64,000 nt of DNA, from NCBI RefSeq assembly GCF_008728635.1, contig NZ_CP044285.1, positions 4,030,001 through 4,094,000 of the forward strand. The letters run 5' to 3'. The translations under genes were made by a program, and so were the position numbers. The notes below the pieces were generated by a model. That model searched no databases. It was not told the DNA's origin and saw nothing but the letters and a program-made list of their open reading frames with translations. Positions 9,697 to 17,857 of this stretch are shown in pieces. Every line of letters begins with the position of its first letter. Positions within the stretch are counted from its first letter, which is position 1. Source of the DNA: Hymenobacter baengnokdamensis. Lineage in GTDB: Bacteria > Bacteroidota > Bacteroidia > Cytophagales > Hymenobacteraceae.

Positions 9697-11103
9697 ATGC
9701 TGAATTTTTCCTCTCTCACCATTTATCGAAGCCTGCTTGCCTCATTTATTGGCTTGCTGAGCGCTTTTGCAGCAGCAGCCCAGGCTGCCAGGCCTTTCAC
9801 CCCCGGCAACTTTGTAATTGTGCGCGTGGGCGATGGCAAAGCGGCACTTACCAGCGCCGCAACCGCGGCCTTTTTGCTGGAATACTCCCCTACCGGCACC
9901 CTGGTGCAAACTATTGCGCTGCCTACGGCCGATGCCAGCCCTAATCTGGCTTTCACCGAAACCGGCACCGCCACCTCCGACGCTAATCTGACACGCTCGG
10001 CCGACGGGCATTACCTGCTGCTGCCTGGCTACAATGCCCCCGTCGGCACCCCCACAGTGGCTAATACCACAGCATCCTCGACCAACCGGCTGATTTGCCG
10101 CATTGCGGCCGATGGGACGCTTAATATAACCACCCGCATCAAAGATGCCTTTAGCGGCACGGCCAGCACGGCGGGCAATATTCGCAGTGTTGCTTCAGCC
10201 AATGGCTCAGCTTTTTACGCAGTAGGCAGCAGCAACGGCGTGGTATATGTGCCCCTGGGTAACAGCGGGAATTCGACGGTGCTCACCGCTGGCGCGCCCA
10301 CCAATCTGCGAGCCGTAGCCATCGCGGCCGACAATTTATACGTTAGCTCGGGCTCGGCTGCCTCTACTGGCATCAGCCAGGTTGGAACGGGGCTACCTAC
10401 TACTGGCCCACAAGCAGTTACGTTGCTTTCTGGCTTCGCCAACCCGGCGGGCACTACGCAGGCACTGCTCAGCTCGTCCAGCTTTTTCTTTACCGACCAA
10501 AGCCCGGCCGTACCCGGCCCCGACGTACTCTACGTGGCCGATGATGGCAGTGCCTCCGGCTCGAACGCAGCCAATGGCGGCATCCAGAAGTGGAGCCTCG
10601 TCAATAACAGCTGGGTACTGAACGGCCTGATTACCGGAGCGACCAATCCAGGCCTGCGGGGACTGGCGGGCACCGCCAATGGCCCAGCTATTACCCTGGT
10701 AGCCAGCAGCTCGGGCAGCTTGTATGCCGTAACCGACCAGGCGGGCTATAACGCACCGCCGAGTACGTCGGTCCTGCCCGCTGCCATTGCTACTGCGGGC
10801 ACCAGCATGGCGTTTCGGGGCGTAGCACCGGCCCCGCTGGCTACGGCGCTGTCGGCCCGGCCAGAAGCTACTTTAACCCAGCTGGCGCTGTATCCCAGCC
10901 CGGCGCAGCAGGTAGTGACTATTCGGCTGGCCGATGGCCGGGCAAGCGGGCACACTGCCGAAGTGCGCGACCTGCGCGGCCGCCTGCTCCGCACGGCCAC
11001 GCTCCCCGCCTCGGGGCAGCTAAGCCTGGATGGCCTGGCGGCGGGCACCTACCTGCTTACAGTTGACGGCAGCCTGACGCGCCGCATCAGCAAGGTGGAC
11101 TGA
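9697..11103 (+). CDS. Secreted protein with T9SS type A sorting domain
   Basis: A 468-residue exported protein. It has a signal peptide (LLASFIGLLSAFAAAAQA, cut near residue 30) and a T9SS C-terminal sorting domain over about the last 75 residues: LALYPSPAQQVVTIRL, then LRGRLLRTATLPAS and a final GTYLLTVDGSLTRRISKVD. The middle opens with FTPGNFVIVRVGDGK and is rich in Gly, Ala, Ser and Thr. It looks like a repeated beta-propeller or beta-sandwich surface protein with no catalytic motif that I can identify. It is driven by the promoter at 9613-9642. The next T9SS gene starts 46 bp later on the same strand, so the two probably form an operon. Confidence 0.85.
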   Translation: MLNFSSLTIYRSLLASFIGLLSAFAAAAQAARPFTPGNFVIVRVGDGKAALTSAATAAFLLEYSPTGTLVQTIALPTADASPNLAFTETGTATSDANLTRSADGHYLLLPGYNAPVGTPTVANTTASSTNRLICRIAADGTLNITTRIKDAFSGTASTAGNIRSVASANGSAFYAVGSSNGVVYVPLGNSGNSTVLTAGAPTNLRAVAIAADNLYVSSGSAASTGISQVGTGLPTTGPQAVTLLSGFANPAGTTQALLSSSSFFFTDQSPAVPGPDVLYVADDGSASGSNAANGGIQKWSLVNNSWVLNGLITGATNPGLRGLAGTANGPAITLVASSSGSLYAVTDQAGYNAPPSTSVLPAAIATAGTSMAFRGVAPAPLATALSARPEATLTQLALYPSPAQQVVTIRLADGRASGHTAEVRDLRGRLLRTATLPASGQLSLDGLAAGTYLLTVDGSLTRRISKVD

Positions 11104-11149
11104 AATAGTTAACTATTTTCTATTTATCTATAAATCAATTATTTAAAAC

Positions 11150-14100
11150 ATGGCGCTCATTTGTGCAGGCTTTCACCGACGGACACTCTGGCTGCTTGGC
11201 GCCTGGCTGTTGCCGCTGCTGAGCCGGGGGCAGGTTGCAACGTATTCAATCGCAGGTTTAAGCAGCGCGGCCAGTGGCGCGACGAGCCTGGCGGCCAGTA
11301 GCAGCAATGCGAATGTGACGACAGTCGCGCTCACTAAAAATGGTCTTTCCAGCAGCACGGGGGCCGGCACATTTAAGGGTAGCAGCTGGTCGCAGGCCAC
11401 GAGCCCGGACGCCGGTAAGTACATCGGGTTTTCCATAACTCCCAATAGCGGCTACGCGCTTACCCTAACCAGCTTAAGCTACGGGCTTGTCAGCAGCGGC
11501 TCGGGGCCGGCCACCTACCAATGGTATTCCAGCCTCGATAACTTTACGACGCCCCTGGCTACCGTGGCCTCAACGGCTGCCCCGGCCAATACCACGCTCA
11601 CGCTGCCGGCCGCCAGCTTCAGCAACCTTACCACTACCATCTCATTTCGGTTGTATGGATATGGGGCTACCGCCAGCACCGGGACGGGTGGCCTGCTCGG
11701 CGACCTGACAGTAAATGGCTCGGTAGCTGCTACCTCGGCCGCGATGCTTACGGCTACTCCCAGCACCCTTACAGGGTTCAGCGCCCCTCTGGGTACTGCT
11801 TCGGCAGCGCAAGCGTACAAGCTGGCGGGCAATAACTTACCTCCCGATGGCAGCCTGCGCGTATCGCTGCCCGCCAACTCGGGCTTCGAGGTTTCGGGCG
11901 ATAACACGGGCTTCGGCCAAACCCTGACGCTGGCTTACGCCGGTACCAGCCTGCCGGCCGATGCGGCCGCGCCGCTGGTGTACGTGCGCCTGGCCGCTAC
12001 TGCCGCCGCTGGCCCGTACAGTGGGGTTAGTATTACCACTACGGTATTTGATAAAACGGCCAGCGCTACCGGCACCGCGGCTACGGTAATTGCCTCAGGC
12101 ACAGTATCGGCACCCAAAGCAGCCCGGCCCACGGTGCAGCCAACCATCACGGTAGCCAACCCCACCCCCAGCACAGTCGATATTACCCTGACGGGCGGCA
12201 ATGGTCAAAAGCGACTCGTGGTGCTGCGAGCAACCTCGGCCACTGCCGCCGTGCCGGCCGACAATGTTACCTACCCGGCCAGCCTTACGCTGGGAGCGGG
12301 TGGCCAGCCCGGCCCCGGCAACTTCGTCATGGTCGCCGATGGCACGACGGTAGCGGCGACCCTCACCGGCCTAAGCGCCTCGGTGAGCTATACCCTGGCA
12401 GTTTATGCTTATAATGATGACGGGGTAGCCGGCCAGGAAAGCTACCTGACTGCTTCGCCCGGCACTGCCACCTTCAGCACAACGGCTGGCACTGCTTTTT
12501 ACTACTCGAAGCCTACCGGCGACCTGAACAATCAGGCCACTTTTGGCACGGCCACTGATGGTTCCGGTACAGCTCCCGGCAATTTTACGACGGCCAACCG
12601 CACGTACATCGTCAACGGCATACACTCCCTATCGGGCAACCTGGTAGTATCGGGCACCAACTCGAAGGTGGTACTGGCGGCGGGGGCGGCTTTCACCATC
12701 CCAGCCGCCTTCAGCTTCGGGGGCCGGGTAGACATGCAGGATGGCGCATATCTCACCCTACTATCTCCATCGCCTGCGCTAACCCTCGGCGACCTTGCGC
12801 CGGCCAGCACCGTTGAGTTTGGGCAGGCAGCAAATTACGTCGTGCCCAGCCCCAGCCCCGGCTATGGCCACCTGAAGCTCACCAATGCTACCAAGCAGCT
12901 GGCCCCCGGCAGCACGAACGTATATGGTAACCTGACGCTGGAAAACGTGAGTGGTTTCGGAGGCTCCAACACCACTACTTTCTCGGATATTGCCCTGAAT
13001 GGCAGCCTGACCCTGCTGGGCGCTACTTCTTTCGACCCGGCTTCCAGCAGCCGGATTACCCTGGGGCTGTATGGCAATACTCCGCAAGTGCTCAGTGGCA
13101 ATGGCAATACCCTGCGCCTACACCTGCTGAGAACCTACGTGAGCGGCGCGGGCGCGGTATTGGCTGATGCCAACGGCGGCACGCCCCTCGAAGTTGGTAC
13201 CAGTCGGGGTGGTGGGCTGAGCCTTCTGGCCGGCAGTACCCTGACTCTCAACGCCAACACGCTTTCCCTCACGCCGGGCGGCCGGGCCTCGCTGGTCAAC
13301 TCAGGTGGCACGGGCACCATTACCCTGTCGCCGGCCTCGTCGCTCAACCTGGAATCGCTGAATACGTCAATCGGCTCCCTTTACCTGACGCCCGGCGCCA
13401 CCACGCTCAATACTCTGCGCCTGGCTAATACCTCGAACGACTACCTCGACGTCAGCTCATCGCTGACGATAGCCGGGGCGCTGACCCTCGATGGCACCGG
13501 CCGGCTCGACATTGGCCCCAACCAGACCCTGACCCTTAACGGCACGCTTACCGGCACCGGCAGCTTACAGGGCTCGGCAACCAGCGACCTAGTAATTGGA
13601 GGCAGCGGGGCCTTGGGCACGCTTCGCCTGGCAGCCGGCACTCAGCAGCTACGTAACCTTAGCATAGGGCGGGCCAGCGGCTCGGTACTCCTCGGCTCCC
13701 CTGTTCAGGTGGGCGGAGTGCTGGCGATGAGCGAGGGCACCCTAACTACCACGAGTACCAACTTACTGACCATGAGCAGCACGGCTACGCTCACCCCCGG
13801 CAATGGCTTCGTGAGCGGCCCTTTGGCCCGCGTAACCGCCCCAGGAGCCCGTACCACAATTTTTCCGGTGGGTAGCGGCACGGCCTATCGCCCTGTCACC
13901 CTCACTGCCACCACCCAAACCAGCACCACTACCTACACGGCCGAGCAAAAGGAATCGCCGCCCACCCAAAGCCTGACCGCAAACGACCCGCGCGGGGCCG
14001 ACTTACGGCGGGTATCATTCCGGCGCTACTTCACGGTTACGCCCACTGTGCAGCCTACGGGCTTTAATGGCACTATTACCCTGAGCTTTGGGCCCGACGA

Positions 14101-14854
14101 CTACATAAATGTGCCCAACGATGCCGGCCTGGTAATCGCTAAACGTGCCTCCCCGGCAGCAGCCTGGGCAAATATTGGGCACAGCGCCGAAACGGGCGGC
14201 AATGGTACCGGCCCGGGTGGCCCGCCCATTAGCGGCACCATTACCTCCGCTTCCTTTACCAGCTTTTCCGATTTTACCCTGGGCGCGACCAATACCAATA
14301 ACCTCACTGCCACTCAGCTAAACCCCTTGCCGGTAATTCTAATGAGCTTTACGGCGGTCCGCACCGCGGCCGGCGTGCAGCTACATTGGGCTACGGCTTC
14401 GGAAACCAACAGCACGCACTTTGTAGTCGAGCGCAGCCTCAACGGGCAGGAGTTTGAGCCGGTTACTAAGTCAGCTGCTGCCGGCACTACTTCCCACGCG
14501 CATACTTATACGGTACTTGATGCACTAGCTCCGGTCGCCAGTCTTTATTACCGACTGCGGCAGCTCGACCACGATGGCACGACCCATTTTTCACCAGTTG
14601 TTACCGTAACCGCTCATTTGGGTAGCAGTCCCGAGCTGCGCCTCAGCCCCAACCCTGCGCATGAAACTCTGACCATTTTTACCAGTCAGTCAGCAGCTTA
14701 CACCGTGCGCTCGGCGCTGGGCCAGGCGTTGTTGCAAGGGGCGGCCGAAGCTGGCCACACCAGCATTACCGTGGCCGGGCTTCCGGCAGGACTATATTTT
14801 GTAGAGGTCCATACCGATACCGGCCTGGTAATACACCGGTTTGCCAAAGAATAG
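11150..14854 (+). CDS. Large secreted repeat protein with T9SS type A sorting domain
   Basis: A 1234-residue surface or secreted protein. The signal peptide is MALICAGFHRRTLWLLGAWL and following residues, with cleavage near SRGQ. An N-terminal beta-sandwich region (about 30-190) is followed by an Ig-like part (about 195-320), a fibronectin-III-like domain (about 330-435, ending in SYTLAVYAYNDDG) and a long Thr/Ser/Leu-rich beta-solenoid-like stretch (about 450-900, many LTLNGTLTGTGSL-type turns). Before the C-terminus, LPVILMSFTAVRTAAGVQLHW opens a domain common in Cytophagales T9SS cargo. The sorting domain covers about the last 75 residues (LRLSPNPAHETLTI). It is likely adhesive or structural, since no catalytic site is recognised. 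Confidence 0.83.
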   Translation: MALICAGFHRRTLWLLGAWLLPLLSRGQVATYSIAGLSSAASGATSLAASSSNANVTTVALTKNGLSSSTGAGTFKGSSWSQATSPDAGKYIGFSITPNSGYALTLTSLSYGLVSSGSGPATYQWYSSLDNFTTPLATVASTAAPANTTLTLPAASFSNLTTTISFRLYGYGATASTGTGGLLGDLTVNGSVAATSAAMLTATPSTLTGFSAPLGTASAAQAYKLAGNNLPPDGSLRVSLPANSGFEVSGDNTGFGQTLTLAYAGTSLPADAAAPLVYVRLAATAAAGPYSGVSITTTVFDKTASATGTAATVIASGTVSAPKAARPTVQPTITVANPTPSTVDITLTGGNGQKRLVVLRATSATAAVPADNVTYPASLTLGAGGQPGPGNFVMVADGTTVAATLTGLSASVSYTLAVYAYNDDGVAGQESYLTASPGTATFSTTAGTAFYYSKPTGDLNNQATFGTATDGSGTAPGNFTTANRTYIVNGIHSLSGNLVVSGTNSKVVLAAGAAFTIPAAFSFGGRVDMQDGAYLTLLSPSPALTLGDLAPASTVEFGQAANYVVPSPSPGYGHLKLTNATKQLAPGSTNVYGNLTLENVSGFGGSNTTTFSDIALNGSLTLLGATSFDPASSSRITLGLYGNTPQVLSGNGNTLRLHLLRTYVSGAGAVLADANGGTPLEVGTSRGGGLSLLAGSTLTLNANTLSLTPGGRASLVNSGGTGTITLSPASSLNLESLNTSIGSLYLTPGATTLNTLRLANTSNDYLDVSSSLTIAGALTLDGTGRLDIGPNQTLTLNGTLTGTGSLQGSATSDLVIGGSGALGTLRLAAGTQQLRNLSIGRASGSVLLGSPVQVGGVLAMSEGTLTTTSTNLLTMSSTATLTPGNGFVSGPLARVTAPGARTTIFPVGSGTAYRPVTLTATTQTSTTTYTAEQKESPPTQSLTANDPRGADLRRVSFRRYFTVTPTVQPTGFNGTITLSFGPDDYINVPNDAGLVIAKRASPAAAWANIGHSAETGGNGTGPGGPPISGTITSASFTSFSDFTLGATNTNNLTATQLNPLPVILMSFTAVRTAAGVQLHWATASETNSTHFVVERSLNGQEFEPVTKSAAAGTTSHAHTYTVLDALAPVASLYYRLRQLDHDGTTHFSPVVTVTAHLGSSPELRLSPNPAHETLTIFTSQSAAYTVRSALGQALLQGAAEAGHTSITVAGLPAGLYFVEVHTDTGLVIHRFAKE

Positions 14855-14913
14855 CAGTTTTCCAGGTAGTGTACGCGGCAACTGCGCCAAGCGGTCTGAA
14901 TGCCCGCAAGCCG

Positions 14914-14953
14914 CGCGGGCAAAATATAGTAAATAATATATATTTTACCCGCG
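14914..14953. terminator. Hairpin downstream of the T9SS gene pair
   Basis: Arms 14914-14928 and 14939-14953 are 15 bp each with one mismatch around a 10-nt loop. The outer part is GC-rich (CGCGGG/CCCGCG) and the inner part is AT only. It lies 60 bp after the stop of the large T9SS gene. No T tract follows on the plus strand, so the terminator role is an inference. Confidence 0.45.
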
Positions 14954-15100
14954 TGACTCTCCCCGGAATACCTCCCTGTTTGCGCCTGCCGCAAAATCCC
15001 GGCCCATATCCTAATCGGCTTAGCCTCGTAAGGGAAACCTCAACTGTTGGTCGCGCCGGACGGCTCCGTATAGTAGAGCCCGCGCGCCAGCCATTTATTT

Positions 15101-16987
15101 ATGCCCTCCTCCACCTTACCTAAGCCCAAAAAGGCGACTTCCGCCAAGCCAGCTCACGCTACTTCTTCTAAACCTGCTTCTCGGGCTACCGCCGCTGCCA
15201 CCTCCCCCGTGCGCGATGGCTTTGGCGCCTTGCCCCATGCCAAGGGAGTCACCTTTCGGGTGTGGGCCCCGGCGGCCACGGCCGTGTCGGTTGTCGGCAC
15301 TTTCAACAACTGGGATAAGAACGCAACTCCCTTACAGGCCGAGCCCGATGGCAACTGGGCAGCCGACCTGCCCCAGGCCAAGCCTGGCGACGGCTACAAG
15401 TTTGTGCTTCAGACAGCGAAGGGCGAGCTGACCCGCAATGACCCCTACGCCCGCGCTGTTACGAACTCCAGCGGCTACTCGCTGGTATTTGACCCGCTGG
15501 ATTTTGACTGGGAAGGCGATAATTTTCAGATGCCCGCCTGGAACGACCTTATCATCTACGAGCTGCACATAGGCACCTTTAATGTGAAAGAGCCCGGCAA
15601 GCCCGGCACCTTTCTGGATGTGATAGAGCGGCTCGATTATTTGCAGGGCCTTGGCATCAACTGCATCGAGATTATGCCGGCCACCGAGTTTCCGGGGGCT
15701 TACTCATGGGGCTACAACCCTTCAAATCCCTTTGCGCTGGAAAGCGACTATGGCGGGGCCGAAGCTTTTCGCATGCTGGTGAAGGCGGCGCATCAGCATG
15801 GCATTGCGGTACTATTAGACGTGGTTTATAACCACTTCGGCCCCGGCGACCTCGATTTGTGGCAGTTCGACGGCTGGAGTGAGAACGATGGGGGCGGCAT
15901 TTATTTTTATAACGACTGGCGCGCCAAAACACCCTGGGGCGAAAACCGCCCCGACTACGGCCGCCCCGAAGTGCGCCGCTACATCCGCGATAATGCCCTG
16001 ATGTGGCTCGAAGACTACCACTGCGACGGCCTGCGCATGGATGCTATTGCCTTCATTCGCAACGTGAACGGGGAGGAAGACCCCGGTGCCGACCTGCCCG
16101 ACGGCTGGACCCTCATGCGCTGGGTAAATGAGGAAATACGCCAGCGCCAGCCCTGGAAAATCACGATTGCCGAAGACCTGCGCTCCAATCCGGGGATTAC
16201 GGGTAGTGTCGAAGCCGGCGGGCAGGGCTTTTCGGCCCAGTGGGATGCTTCCTTTATCTACCCCGTCCACGACGTTCTCACGGCCGCCGAAGACGCCGAC
16301 CGCAACATCGAAGCGCTGGCCGGGGCCATCAACACCTCTTATAATAATGATGTATTTCAGCGGGTTATCTACACCGAAAGCCACGATGAGGTAGCCAATG
16401 GTAAGAGCCGCCTGCCCGAGGAAATCGTGCCCGGCGATGTTGAAAACTATTTTGCCAAGAAGCGCATGGTGCTCGGGGCCAGCCTGGTATTTACCGCGCC
16501 GGGTATTCCGATGCTGTTTCAGGGGCAGGAGTTTCTGGCCCCCGGCTCCTTTAACGACACGGAGCCCCTGCAATGGGACTGGGCCGAAGCCCACAGCGGC
16601 CTCACGCAGCTCTACCGCGACCTTATTGCCCTGCGGCGCAACCTGCACGGCACCACGCCGGGCCTGCACGGCCAGGGCTGCCAGGTATTTCACGTCAACA
16701 ACACCGACAAAGTGCTTGCTTTTGCCCGTTGGGATGATGAGCCGGAAAACGCGACTATTATCATCGCAAACTTTGCCAACCAGGCTCACCAGGGATACGC
16801 CATCGGCCTGCCAGCCCCCGGTAGCTGGACGGTACGCTTCAACTCCGACTGGCAGGGCTACGATAGTGAATTCCACGACTTCCCCAGCTTCGGCACCGAG
16901 GCTGAGGCTGGCGACTACGACGGCTTCCGCCAACACGGCCGCTTCGACCTGGGCCCTTACGCCGTACTGGTGCTGTCGCGAGGATAA
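15101..16987 (+). CDS. GH13 alpha-amylase-family enzyme with CBM48 (branching-enzyme-like)
   Basis: A 628-residue enzyme of glycogen or alpha-glucan metabolism. The first 40 or so residues are Lys/Ala/Ser/Thr-rich and look disordered. A CBM48-type domain follows (about 43-135, VTFRVWAPAATAVSVVGTFNNW), then the GH13 barrel. Catalytic residues are in place: nucleophile D314 (GLRMDAIAF), acid/base E358 (IAEDLR) and D429 (ESHDE). The VLLDVVYNHFGPGD region is conserved region I. Layout and the CBM48 resemble glycogen branching enzymes or maltooligosyltrehalose trehalohydrolase. Without an alignment I cannot choose between them. A GT3 glycogen synthase lies 0.9 kb downstream, which favours a glycogen role. 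No signal peptide is seen, so it is cytoplasmic. Confidence 0.85.
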   Translation: MPSSTLPKPKKATSAKPAHATSSKPASRATAAATSPVRDGFGALPHAKGVTFRVWAPAATAVSVVGTFNNWDKNATPLQAEPDGNWAADLPQAKPGDGYKFVLQTAKGELTRNDPYARAVTNSSGYSLVFDPLDFDWEGDNFQMPAWNDLIIYELHIGTFNVKEPGKPGTFLDVIERLDYLQGLGINCIEIMPATEFPGAYSWGYNPSNPFALESDYGGAEAFRMLVKAAHQHGIAVLLDVVYNHFGPGDLDLWQFDGWSENDGGGIYFYNDWRAKTPWGENRPDYGRPEVRRYIRDNALMWLEDYHCDGLRMDAIAFIRNVNGEEDPGADLPDGWTLMRWVNEEIRQRQPWKITIAEDLRSNPGITGSVEAGGQGFSAQWDASFIYPVHDVLTAAEDADRNIEALAGAINTSYNNDVFQRVIYTESHDEVANGKSRLPEEIVPGDVENYFAKKRMVLGASLVFTAPGIPMLFQGQEFLAPGSFNDTEPLQWDWAEAHSGLTQLYRDLIALRRNLHGTTPGLHGQGCQVFHVNNTDKVLAFARWDDEPENATIIIANFANQAHQGYAIGLPAPGSWTVRFNSDWQGYDSEFHDFPSFGTEAEAGDYDGFRQHGRFDLGPYAVLVLSRG

Positions 16988-16993
16988 GAAAGC

Positions 16994-17075
16994 AAGGCGG
17001 CTAACATGAATAATGGGAGCAAAGTCGTTCTGGTATCTGAACGACTTTGCTCCCATTACTCATGTTAGCCGCCTT
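16994..17075. terminator. Very long (37-bp) inverted repeat between convergent genes
   Basis: Left arm 16994-17030 and right arm 17039-17075 are reverse complements over 37 bp with a single mismatch, around an 8-nt loop. The structure begins 7 bp after the GH13 stop and ends 3 bp before the nitroreductase stop, so it fills the whole gap. It is probably a bidirectional terminator, but it is much longer than a usual intrinsic terminator and lacks a long T run. Confidence 0.75.
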
Positions 17076-17078
17076 ACT

Positions 17079-17708
17079 CTACACCGGCGCCTGGTCGTAG
17101 CGCTCGTTCTGTAGCTGAGGCCAGCCGCCTTCAAACATAAATTCGGCCAGCGGCTTGCGGGTGCGGGGGGCCAGTTCACGCTCGCGCAGGGCATCGGGCA
17201 CTGTAGCGGCGGCGCTGGGGTAGCCAATGGTAAACACTGCTACCACATCGTAGCCGGCCGGAATGCTGAACGCCGTGCGGGCGGCCTCGGGCGAGAAGCC
17301 GGCCATCTGGTGAATCTGCAAGCCCAGCTCCACAGCCTGGATAGCCAGGGTAGCTACCGCCTGCCCCACGTCGTGCCTGGCCCAGGCGTTGGGGTTATTG
17401 TCGTGCGAAAAGGTTGTTTTGGCAATGCTGATGGCCAGCACCGGGGCATCTTTTACCCACACCTGGTTGAAATCGCCCAGCGTAGCCAGGATTTTCTCAA
17501 ATGCCTCGGGGCTCGTGGCTTTGCTGCCCACAATAAAGCGCCAGGGCTGCTCACCAAAGCAGGAGGCCGCCGAGCCGGCCGCCGTAAAGAGCTGCTGTAG
17601 CGCCTCGGCCGCGACGGGCTGGCTCGTATAGGCGCGCGGGCTGCGGCGCTGGGTTAGCTGCGGCAGAATGGGATGCTCAGACGTGAGCACGTTTGTTAAA
17701 TCAGACAT
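17079..17708 (-). CDS. Nitroreductase-family oxidoreductase (FMN)
   Basis: A 209-residue NAD(P)H-dependent flavin enzyme of the nitroreductase fold. Typical features are the N-terminal RRSPRAYTSQPV segment, which contacts FMN phosphate, the QLFTAAGSAASCFGEQPWRFIV block (about 39-60, the family's APSxxNxQPWxF motif), and ARHDVGQAVATLAIQAVELGLQIHQMAGF (about 107-135). The C-terminal part has VVAVFTIGYPS. The natural substrate of such proteins is often unknown; they reduce quinones, nitroaromatics or flavins. It is convergent with the GH13 gene and lies between two glycogen genes, with no evident link to them. The divergent glycogen synthase gene starts 150 bp upstream. Confidence 0.88.
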   Translation of the reverse strand: MSDLTNVLTSEHPILPQLTQRRSPRAYTSQPVAAEALQQLFTAAGSAASCFGEQPWRFIVGSKATSPEAFEKILATLGDFNQVWVKDAPVLAISIAKTTFSHDNNPNAWARHDVGQAVATLAIQAVELGLQIHQMAGFSPEAARTAFSIPAGYDVVAVFTIGYPSAAATVPDALRERELAPRTRKPLAEFMFEGGWPQLQNERYDQAPV

Positions 17709-17857
17709 GGAGAGAGGTGTAAAATCCGGGGGTATAAAGCCGCGCCACCGGCTTTATGTTTTGGCTGCCTTGCCCCTGCTCATCACTTTTTTGCGTAGAA
17801 AGTACTAGTGCCCCGGCTTACCTTTCGCTCCTATTCCTGCCCATTTTTCACCTCGCT

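Noticed and set aside
15815..17056. A 413-codon antisense frame over the GH13 gene
   Set aside because: Long antisense frames are expected in this GC-rich codon pattern. The sense frame has all catalytic residues.
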